5,685 nucleotides of DNA from Cyanobacteriota bacterium (GTDB lineage Bacteria > Cyanobacteriota > Cyanobacteriia > SKYG9). The notes below the pieces were generated by a model that was not told where the DNA came from, made no database searches, and was given only the letters and a program-made list of their open reading frames with translations. Position 1 is the first letter of the stretch, and every line of letters starts with the position of its first letter. A program made the position numbers and the translations under genes. The stretch spans positions 1 to 5,685 of the forward strand of contig JANWZG010000257.1 in NCBI GenBank assembly GCA_025054735.1, given 5' to 3'. This document shows, in pieces, positions 1 through 5,685 of this stretch.

Positions 1-3000
1 AGCAGCGATCTAATCGAGCATTTACCAGAGCTAGCGATGGTTTTAGGCTCACAGATGCCCTGCTCTTTTGCCGCGATCACACCCGGAGAAGACATCGGGT
101 TTGGCATTCAACAGATCATCCAAGTGTTTTGCCAACCTGATCATCCACTGGTGCTGTTTCTCGACAATTTGCAATGGGCCGATGTGCAATCCTTAGAGCT
201 AATCGAGCAACTCGTTAGCCGGTCACCGCTTCAGCACCTGTTGTTGCTGGGTGCTTATCGCAGCAATGAAATTGATCGTGATCATCCACTGCTCACGATG
301 CTAATCAACGTACATGGGGCAGGCAATATTTATCACATTCCCTTAGAGCCATTGCTATTAGAGGACATTACTGATCTGCTGGCGGATACACTTCGTCAGA
401 GCCATACGGCGGTGCAACCATTAGCCACGGTTGTAATGCAGAAAACGGCTGGCAGTCCCCTGTTTATCCATGAGTTTTTGCAGGAAATCCATCGGCAACA
501 CTTTATCCATTTTGATTTCGAGCGGCTGAACTGGACATGGGATTTGAAGTCGATCGCTGCCCTAAACACGACGGATAATCTCGTCGATTTAGCCATTAAT
601 AAACTCACTAAGTTACCTGCCTCCACGCAACAAATTTTGCAATCTGCGGCTTGTCTAGGCACCCAGTTTGACGTAATGCTGCTGGCAGAAATTCAACAGC
701 GGTCTCTCAGTGATGTCACTCAGGACTTACACCCGGCGGTGCAGGATGGTCTTGTTTTGCCAGTGTCAGAGTCGGAAGGGAGTGGCCAACCTGCTGGCTC
801 TACCCATCTCTCGACAAGTCAGTATCGATTTCTACACCAACGGGTGCAGCAGGCAGCCTATGGTCTAATTCCCATGGGCGATCGGGCAATACTCCATCAA
901 CAGGTTGGTCGCATTCTCTTAGCAGCAACTCCGGCATCTGCGTTTCACGACAATTCCTTTGAGATTCTTAACCACTTGAATCTGGGGGCTGAGTTACTGA
1001 CCGAAACTAGCGATCGCATGGAACTGGTGCACCTTAACCTGCTCACTGGGCGCAAAGCCTCGTCAGCCGGACAATATGCCCTAGCAACTCGATACTTTAA
1101 CACTGCCCTTAAGCTGTTGCCCACTAACGGTTGGCAGATTGATTACGACATCACCCTAGAGGTTCACAACGAGGCTGCCATAGCAAACTTTTTGGCCATG
1201 AATCTGCAAATGGCCATTGACTTGACAGGGGTGGTTTTTCACCGTGCCACTACCTTGCTGGATCAGGTGACAGCCTGCGAAATCAGTCTTCGTTGTTTTG
1301 TGGCCCGATCGCAGTTTCGAGAAGCACTTGACTTAGCATTGGCGCTGCTAGATCAATTTGGTGTCTTGACCGATAGCCCTCTGCCCAATCTAAGTCCACC
1401 AGAGATGCAGGCTGTACTTAAGATTCTGCGGTGGGTACTTCCTGTAGCCCAAGCAGTTGATCCGTCGGTTTATACTCACATGCATGACATGGTGACCACA
1501 TGGTCAGCGGAGCTTGCCTCAATCTCATCCACCCATGACCTGGAGCAACCACTACTGTTACCTAGCATCCAGCGCAACCAGCCGATAGCTGCTCTGTGTA
1601 CCGAGTTGAAGGCTGCTATCCAACGAGAGCTAAACAGTGGCCACCCGGAGTTTGCAGCCCGTTATGCCGTGGATTATTGCTATTACTTGATTTGGAGTGG
1701 AGAGTCCCTGGAGACGATCGCCAATGACTATGAGCAGCAGCGCACCTTGTTGCGTACCCTAAAGCAGTCTTTCTATGAGTCGTGGTTAGCCCCTTGGCAG
1801 CAAGTGATTCACAACCTCGTCCATAGCACTGATCGCCCCCAATACCTGAAGGGCAGCTACTTCAACCCTACGATCGCTCTGCCAGAGTTTGAAGCCCAAG
1901 GCAACCTGACACTGCTATGCTTGACCTATCTGGCGCAGACGTATTTAGCCTATGTGCTGGGCGATTACCCTGAAGCCTTAGCTTGCATTGCCTTAGTCAG
2001 AGACTACCGTGCAGGCTTACCCAGTGACTACATGAGTACCTATCAAATCTTGGATGGTTTGGTGACTTTGGCGCATGGTGTTCAAGCCAGCCCTGATGAA
2101 CAGGCAAGGATTATTGCCTATGGCTTAGAACTACAGACTATAGGTCAGCAATGGCTGAGTGACGATCCAGATTATTTCCAAGGTTGGCTTGACCTGTTAC
2201 ATGCCGAGCTAGCTGGCATTCAGGCTGATATTTTGACGGCTATGGAGTATTACGATCGTGCTCTGCATGCTGCTCATGTGGCTAAACTGCCACAACAAGA
2301 AGCGATCGCAGCTGAGCGAGCTGCTGCGTTTTATCAGCGCTTGGGGCGACAGAGCATTGTGCTTACCTATCTGCGACGAGCCTACGACAGTTACTATCGC
2401 TGGGGTGCCACTACCAAAGTGCATCAGCTAGAAGCCATTTATCCCCAACTGTTGACCTTATCTGGCCCCCTACCAGACAGCTACTCACTCGTAACTATCT
2501 CTAACACTAGTGGGACGAGGCTCCTGGACTTTTCTACGGTGCTCAAGGCATCCCAAGTGCTGACCAGTGAGATTATCCTCGATCGACTGCTGGAAAAAAT
2601 GATGCAGATTGCCATTGAAAACGTTGGTGCTGAGTGGGGTGCCCTCCTGCTGGAACAGGATGGCCGGTGGACGATCGCCGCCTCTGGAGACTCTGATTAT
2701 GTGACGGTGTTGCCTACCCGATCAGAGTTGGATACATCGCCACCATCCCCCATGTTGCCCCAAGCAATTTTGAACTACGTCCTCAGAACTCGCACCCATG
2801 TTGTGCTAGAAGATGCTTCCCATAGCGAGCAGTTCACCAATGATATTTACATTCAAACCTATCGCCCCAAGTCACTGCTGTGTACACCGCTAATTCACCA
2901 AGGAAAACTCAGCGGCATTCTATACCTGGAAAATAACTTGACCATTGGTGCCTTTACGCCTGATCGCCTCGAAGTTTTGCAGATGTTGTCTTCTCAATTA

Positions 3001-3936
3001 GCTATCTCTATTGACAACGCCCAGCTCTATGCCAATCTGCACCAATTCAACCAAAACCTGGAAAATCTGGTCAAAGAGCGCACCCAGGAGCTATCCCTGA
3101 CTCTAAGCAATCTGCAAGCTGCCCAAAGTCAACTGGTAGAAGCCGAAAAGATGGCTGCCTTGGGGGGACTTGTAGCTGGGGTTGCCCATGAAATTAATAC
3201 CCCGATCGGGATTGGTGTAACAGCTGCTTCTTTGTTGGCTGATCGTACTGCCAAGTTTGTAGAAACCTATCGCAGTGGCAAAATGAAGCGATCAGATCTG
3301 GAAGCATTTCTAGACCTTGCCAGCCAGAGCAGCGCTATGATTTTGGCTAACTTGAACCGGGCTGCTGACCTCATCCACAGCTTTAAGCAGGTAGCAGTTG
3401 ACCAGTCAAGTGAAGAGCGCCGTCAGTTTAACCTACGCACATACCTCGACGAAATTCTGCTCTCCCTGCGTCCCAAGTTGAAGCCAACTAAACATCAGGT
3501 CACGATCGCCTGTCCAGATGACCTGATGCTTGACAGCTATCCGGGGGCCTTCTCGCAAATTATCACCAACCTAGTGATTAATTCCCTAGTGCATGCCTAT
3601 GGGCCTGGTGAGCAAGGTAACATCGCCATCTCCGTGCAGACTAGTCATGAGCAGTTAACCTTGAGCTACAGTGATGACGGATGTGGCATTAGTCCTGACC
3701 ATTTGCACAAAATCTTTGACCCCTTTTTTACTACACGGCGCGGACAGGGTGGCAGTGGCTTAGGGTTACACATTGTCTATAACCTGGTTACGCAAAAGCT
3801 GGGTGGAACGATTCACTGTCAAAGCCAATTGGGAGAGGGCACCACATTTGTGATCACTGTGCCCCTTAGTTTGGGCAATAAAGCTGAGTCACCAGTTGAT
3901 TCATCGCCCAGTCAAGGTACTGCTGCTGGGGAGTAG
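1..3936 (+). CDS. Giant multidomain sensor kinase (AAA/STAND ATPase - TPR-like - GAF - histidine kinase), 5' partial
   Basis: Hybrid signalling protein that should autophosphorylate on a histidine and pass the phosphate to a response regulator not in the window. Residues are counted from base 1. The frame is open at base 1 and family-like sequence precedes the first Met (bases 37-39), so that Met is internal and the true start lies upstream. In order: Walker B LVLFLDNLQWAD (about 50-61, Asp55), a GAYRSNEID strand (84-92), the ATPase-lid motif GSPLFIHEFL (151-160), the family motif FLHQRVQQAAYGLIP (277-291), a TPR-like helical region (about 300-830), GAF (about 855-1005), coiled coil (about 1010-1050), H-box VAHEINTP with His1063, N-box NLVINS (1190-1195), G1 DDGCGI (1225-1230), FDPFF (1239-1243) and G2 GGSGLGL (1250-1256). 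No membrane segment is seen, so it is probably cytoplasmic. The Walker A loop is missing only because of the window edge. By family (HstK-like cyanobacterial proteins) an N-terminal Ser/Thr kinase is expected upstream; this is inference. All histidine-kinase boxes are intact. The signal sensed is unknown. The gene ends with TAG inside the converging methyltransferase gene. Confidence 0.93.
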   Translation, partial: SSDLIEHLPELAMVLGSQMPCSFAAITPGEDIGFGIQQIIQVFCQPDHPLVLFLDNLQWADVQSLELIEQLVSRSPLQHLLLLGAYRSNEIDRDHPLLTMLINVHGAGNIYHIPLEPLLLEDITDLLADTLRQSHTAVQPLATVVMQKTAGSPLFIHEFLQEIHRQHFIHFDFERLNWTWDLKSIAALNTTDNLVDLAINKLTKLPASTQQILQSAACLGTQFDVMLLAEIQQRSLSDVTQDLHPAVQDGLVLPVSESEGSGQPAGSTHLSTSQYRFLHQRVQQAAYGLIPMGDRAILHQQVGRILLAATPASAFHDNSFEILNHLNLGAELLTETSDRMELVHLNLLTGRKASSAGQYALATRYFNTALKLLPTNGWQIDYDITLEVHNEAAIANFLAMNLQMAIDLTGVVFHRATTLLDQVTACEISLRCFVARSQFREALDLALALLDQFGVLTDSPLPNLSPPEMQAVLKILRWVLPVAQAVDPSVYTHMHDMVTTWSAELASISSTHDLEQPLLLPSIQRNQPIAALCTELKAAIQRELNSGHPEFAARYAVDYCYYLIWSGESLETIANDYEQQRTLLRTLKQSFYESWLAPWQQVIHNLVHSTDRPQYLKGSYFNPTIALPEFEAQGNLTLLCLTYLAQTYLAYVLGDYPEALACIALVRDYRAGLPSDYMSTYQILDGLVTLAHGVQASPDEQARIIAYGLELQTIGQQWLSDDPDYFQGWLDLLHAELAGIQADILTAMEYYDRALHAAHVAKLPQQEAIAAERAAAFYQRLGRQSIVLTYLRRAYDSYYRWGATTKVHQLEAIYPQLLTLSGPLPDSYSLVTISNTSGTRLLDFSTVLKASQVLTSEIILDRLLEKMMQIAIENVGAEWGALLLEQDGRWTIAASGDSDYVTVLPTRSELDTSPPSPMLPQAILNYVLRTRTHVVLEDASHSEQFTNDIYIQTYRPKSLLCTPLIHQGKLSGILYLENNLTIGAFTPDRLEVLQMLSSQLAISIDNAQLYANLHQFNQNLENLVKERTQELSLTLSNLQAAQSQLVEAEKMAALGGLVAGVAHEINTPIGIGVTAASLLADRTAKFVETYRSGKMKRSDLEAFLDLASQSSAMILANLNRAADLIHSFKQVAVDQSSEERRQFNLRTYLDEILLSLRPKLKPTKHQVTIACPDDLMLDSYPGAFSQIITNLVINSLVHAYGPGEQGNIAISVQTSHEQLTLSYSDDGCGISPDHLHKIFDPFFTTRRGQGGSGLGLHIVYNLVTQKLGGTIHCQSQLGEGTTFVITVPLSLGNKAESPVDSSPSQGTAAGE
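1010..1017. repeat. HIP1 palindrome GCGATCGC
   Basis: Exact match to the cyanobacterial highly iterated palindrome, within the helical region of the kinase gene. Confidence 0.85.
2302..2309. repeat. HIP1 palindrome GCGATCGC
   Basis: Second exact HIP1 octamer, in the late TPR-like region of the kinase gene. Confidence 0.85.
3866..3936. other. Tail-to-tail coding overlap of 71 bp
   Basis: Both strands are coding here. On the + strand this is the kinase tail after its last conserved strand (VITVPL), a Ser/Pro/Gly-rich end. On the - strand it is the final 23 or so residues of the methyltransferase, including the helix YLDWAMNQLVTQLY. The methyltransferase side looks conserved and the kinase side does not, so the kinase tail probably ran into its neighbour by loss of an earlier stop (inference). 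Confidence 0.9.
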
Positions 3937-5653
3937 GCTGTGGGTCTTGAGGGGCAAACTGGCTTACCTGCCAACGGTGCTGGGCATAGGACACTAGCAG
4001 GCGGTGGCGATCGTTAGCAGGCTCGTAGGGAACGATAGGTAGCGATCGCAGATAGGCAGCACCAACCCGCAGGTAGCCCCCTCGTAAACAGTCACCCCCA
4101 AATACCCGCCGATAGTAATCTCTCAGAAATTTGCTATTCAGCAACGCTAGTAGATAGAACAAGTTGGCGGCTGAACAGATGATTATGGTAGACTTGCCAG
4201 CTACCAACTGACCTAGGGGATCAATCGCGCATTCCAGCACTTGGCTCAAACCAGCAATGATCAACTTGGGTTGGATAGCTTGGCATTGTCGGCGTGGTGA
4301 TAGACAGCGGAGATTGACCACAGGGCGCAAGTAGGTGGTTTTAAGATAGCGCATAGGCTTGCGTCCCCAGAGATGACAATAGGGGTCGATCGTGCCACTG
4401 TTGATTATGGGTAACCAGTTTGATGCATTTTCTGGATGCAAAATATTGCCATCTTGATTGCCATCTTGCCAATATAGACTTCTAGGATCCGATAGGTCTT
4501 GAATATGAGGTTGGATTTGGTAAGCTTCGGCAACGGTTGCTGCGCTAGACACCTCTGCTAGGTCTGCTAGGGTGGGCAGTGTGACTTGAAGCTGATGTAT
4601 TGTCTGAGATGTCTGACTAGGGATATGGAATGACCAGAAATGCCGGGGATGGGAAACAGCACTATGGTCTAGATAACGTTGCTGAATGCAGACGATCGTT
4701 CCCCTAGCGGTCTGGTGCATTTGCTCGTAGCAGACGGTGGTTACAGCACTGGGCAATTTCTGGGCAACGTACACGACAGGATAGACAGCCACAGGAAATA
4801 TCGGAATGCGGCTGTAGTCTTGCAGCAAGATCAATCGACAGGCGTGGGTGAGCATGTGGCGAGTAGCCGCTGCATAGGGAGCCGACAGTAACTTATTAGG
4901 CACGATGAGACTGGTTAGCCCACTTGGTTTGCAGAGGGCTATGGAGCGCTCAATGAACAGACAGAACAAATCCCAATTGCCCACAGCCGTTTGATAATAA
5001 GCATTGCAGTAAGCCCGGAATTCAGGCTGATAGGCCTGCATGAGCACTGAGTCTACATAGGGTGGATTGCCAATCACAAGGTCAAACCCTGCCGTGGCAG
5101 CAACTTCCGGAAATTCCTGTGCCCAGTGAAAAGGGGTAGACGGCGAGGTACTAGGAATAGGAGCAGCAAAGTCGGCACCAATGATGGCATTACCCAATTT
5201 GATGCGATCGTGAAGGCTAAGAGAGCACGCCTCAGAACATGCTTGGCTTTCACGCTGCAACTCATTGAATAGCGCTTGTTGGGTAGCCCTAACAGCATGG
5301 GGGTCAACATCTACCCCATAGCAACTGTCCCATAGTAGCCGCTGGCACTCTGCTGGTGTCAAATGTCCCGTACCATCGGCATGCAGAGTTAACACGGTAG
5401 GGGGGGCACCGTGAGCTAAATACCAGGTGCGGTGCCAGTCCAACAGATAGCGATAGGCTCTGGTGAGAAATATACCCTGTCCACAGGCTGGCTCCAAAAT
5501 CCGCAGGGGAGCTTGTCTGAGACAATCGGGTGTTTTGCCCTGGAGGAGTTGCCCCAAGGTTGCTGCTAGCATGATATCCACAACATGGTCAGGGGTGGAA
5601 TAGACACCACCTAACTTGCGCCAGGGGACATTAGCATTCACCGAGTCGATCAC
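3866..5653 (-). CDS. Eco57I/TaqI-type N6-adenine DNA methyltransferase
   Basis: Transfers a methyl group from S-adenosylmethionine to adenine N6 in a specific DNA sequence. Residues are counted from the GTG at 5653. Visible are the cofactor-side segment GGVYSTPDHVVDIML (15-29), motif I LEPACGQGIFL (53-63), the acidic motif GVDVDP (113-118), KLGNAIIGADF (152-162), FHWAQEFPEV (175-184) leading to catalytic motif IV DLVIGNPPYV (191-200), and DLFCLFIERSIAL (228-240) followed by PSGLTSLIVPNKLL. Residues about 360-545 match the style of the TaqI-like specificity domain, with LLALLNSKFLRDYY (501-514), a Gly-rich strand and LRSLPIVPY (535-543). The end, QQQYLDWAMNQLVTQLY, is the usual final helix. 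At 595 residues it has the methyltransferase and target-recognition parts but no room for the nuclease domain of type IIG enzymes, so it is either an orphan methylase or the M half of a restriction-modification pair. The target site cannot be predicted. The start is uncertain: the frame stays open to base 5685, no Shine-Dalgarno sequence precedes the GTG, and a Val5 GTG (base 5641) is another option. The stop is TAA. Confidence 0.92.
   Translation of the reverse strand: MIDSVNANVPWRKLGGVYSTPDHVVDIMLAATLGQLLQGKTPDCLRQAPLRILEPACGQGIFLTRAYRYLLDWHRTWYLAHGAPPTVLTLHADGTGHLTPAECQRLLWDSCYGVDVDPHAVRATQQALFNELQRESQACSEACSLSLHDRIKLGNAIIGADFAAPIPSTSPSTPFHWAQEFPEVAATAGFDLVIGNPPYVDSVLMQAYQPEFRAYCNAYYQTAVGNWDLFCLFIERSIALCKPSGLTSLIVPNKLLSAPYAAATRHMLTHACRLILLQDYSRIPIFPVAVYPVVYVAQKLPSAVTTVCYEQMHQTARGTIVCIQQRYLDHSAVSHPRHFWSFHIPSQTSQTIHQLQVTLPTLADLAEVSSAATVAEAYQIQPHIQDLSDPRSLYWQDGNQDGNILHPENASNWLPIINSGTIDPYCHLWGRKPMRYLKTTYLRPVVNLRCLSPRRQCQAIQPKLIIAGLSQVLECAIDPLGQLVAGKSTIIICSAANLFYLLALLNSKFLRDYYRRVFGGDCLRGGYLRVGAAYLRSLPIVPYEPANDRHRLLVSYAQHRWQVSQFAPQDPQPTPQQQYLDWAMNQLVTQLYCPN
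4042..4049. repeat. HIP1 palindrome GCGATCGC
   Basis: Third exact HIP1 octamer, in the 3' part of the methyltransferase gene. A one-mismatch copy (GCGATCGT) sits about 35 bases before it, at 4007-4014. Confidence 0.85.
4445..4468 (-). repeat. Perfect 12-bp tandem duplication (QDGN x2) in the methyltransferase
   Basis: The + strand reads attgccatcttg twice in a row with no mismatch. In the methyltransferase this gives QDGN-QDGN at residues 396-403, in the C-terminal target-recognition half. The 12-bp unit keeps frame. It looks like a recent replication-slippage duplication in a loop. Confidence 0.85.
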
Positions 5654-5675
5654 AGCAACGTTTACCGAGCCGATC
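5628..5675 (-). repeat. Imperfect 24-bp tandem repeat, two copies, at the methyltransferase 5' end
   Basis: Two adjacent 24-bp units (5652-5675 and 5628-5651, read on the - strand) match at 18 of 24 positions. In the methyltransferase frame they read IGSVNVAV then IDSVNANV, so the period is exactly eight codons and the frame is kept. The annotated GTG start is the last codon of the first unit by frame, which makes the true N-terminus ambiguous. Confidence 0.7.
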
Positions 5676-5685
5676 GTCGTCGATT

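Noticed and set aside
138..291. 13-bp direct repeat tgatcatccactg at 138-150 and 279-291
   Set aside because: Both copies encode DHPL in separate, expected motif contexts of the ATPase domain; probably chance reuse of codons.
396..662. 88-residue open frame on the - strand
   Set aside because: Lies wholly antisense to the ATPase part of the kinase gene and has no recognisable motif; a shadow frame.
2209..2424. 71-residue open frame on the - strand
   Set aside because: Antisense to the TPR-like region of the kinase; no domain-like sequence.
2560..3030. Bilin-binding (phytochrome-type) GAF domain
   Set aside because: The only notable Cys is in the common GAF stretch SLLCTPLIHQG, not in a chromophore-attachment context; a plain GAF is the better reading.
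3861..3932. Possible terminator hairpins near the gene junction (GCCC/GGGC at 3861-3876; CCCAG/CTGGG at about 3908-3931)
   Set aside because: Stems are only 4-5 bp, the loops are long for such stems, and no T-run follows on either strand.
4679..4891. 70-residue open frame on the + strand
   Set aside because: Antisense to a well-conserved part of the methyltransferase; low-complexity shadow.
5074..5525. Two short - strand frames (78 and 73 residues), which might suggest a frameshifted gene
   Set aside because: They are out of frame with the methyltransferase, which is continuous and intact through motifs I to IV here, so there is no need for a frameshift.
3866..5653. BREX PglX or a full type IIG enzyme
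   Set aside because: Those are usually about twice as long; this protein is 595 residues and no other BREX or restriction gene is in the window.

Overview
The window suggests a cyanobacterium. Base composition is near 50% G+C by eye. The octamer GCGATCGC (HIP1, the highly iterated palindrome of many cyanobacterial genomes) occurs three times, and its core CGATCG occurs about 18 times by hand count, against one or two expected by chance. The large left-hand gene has the domain order of the giant Ser/Thr-kinase/ATPase/GAF/histidine-kinase proteins common in filamentous and other large-genome cyanobacteria. No species can be named from this.

Two converging genes fill the window. From base 1 to 3936 on the + strand runs the 3' part of a very large signalling gene. 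Its frame is already open at base 1. What is present is the Walker B half of a STAND/AAA-type ATPase, a long helical TPR-like region, a GAF domain, a coiled coil and a complete histidine-kinase core. The Walker A loop, and a Ser/Thr kinase domain if the protein follows its family, lie off the left edge. From about 5653 down to 3866 on the - strand runs an N6-adenine DNA methyltransferase of the Eco57I/TaqI type. It has a complete catalytic domain and a TaqI-like C-terminal recognition domain but no nuclease domain.

The two genes meet tail to tail and overlap by 71 bp (3866-3936), so there is no intergenic region between them and no obvious hairpin-plus-T-run terminator at the junction. There is no non-coding stretch over 300 bases and no sign of RNA genes, insertion sequences or CRISPR. 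The other open frames are antisense or out-of-frame shadows of these two genes.

Nothing shows that the genes work together: converging genes are not an operon. The kinase is expected to act in a cytoplasmic phosphorelay and the methyltransferase to modify DNA. A restriction partner, if any, would lie beyond the right edge. I do not see strong evidence for an undescribed multi-gene system. The points most worth a second look are the coding overlap, an imperfect 24-bp tandem repeat across the methyltransferase's apparent start, and a perfect 12-bp tandem duplication inside its C-terminal half.
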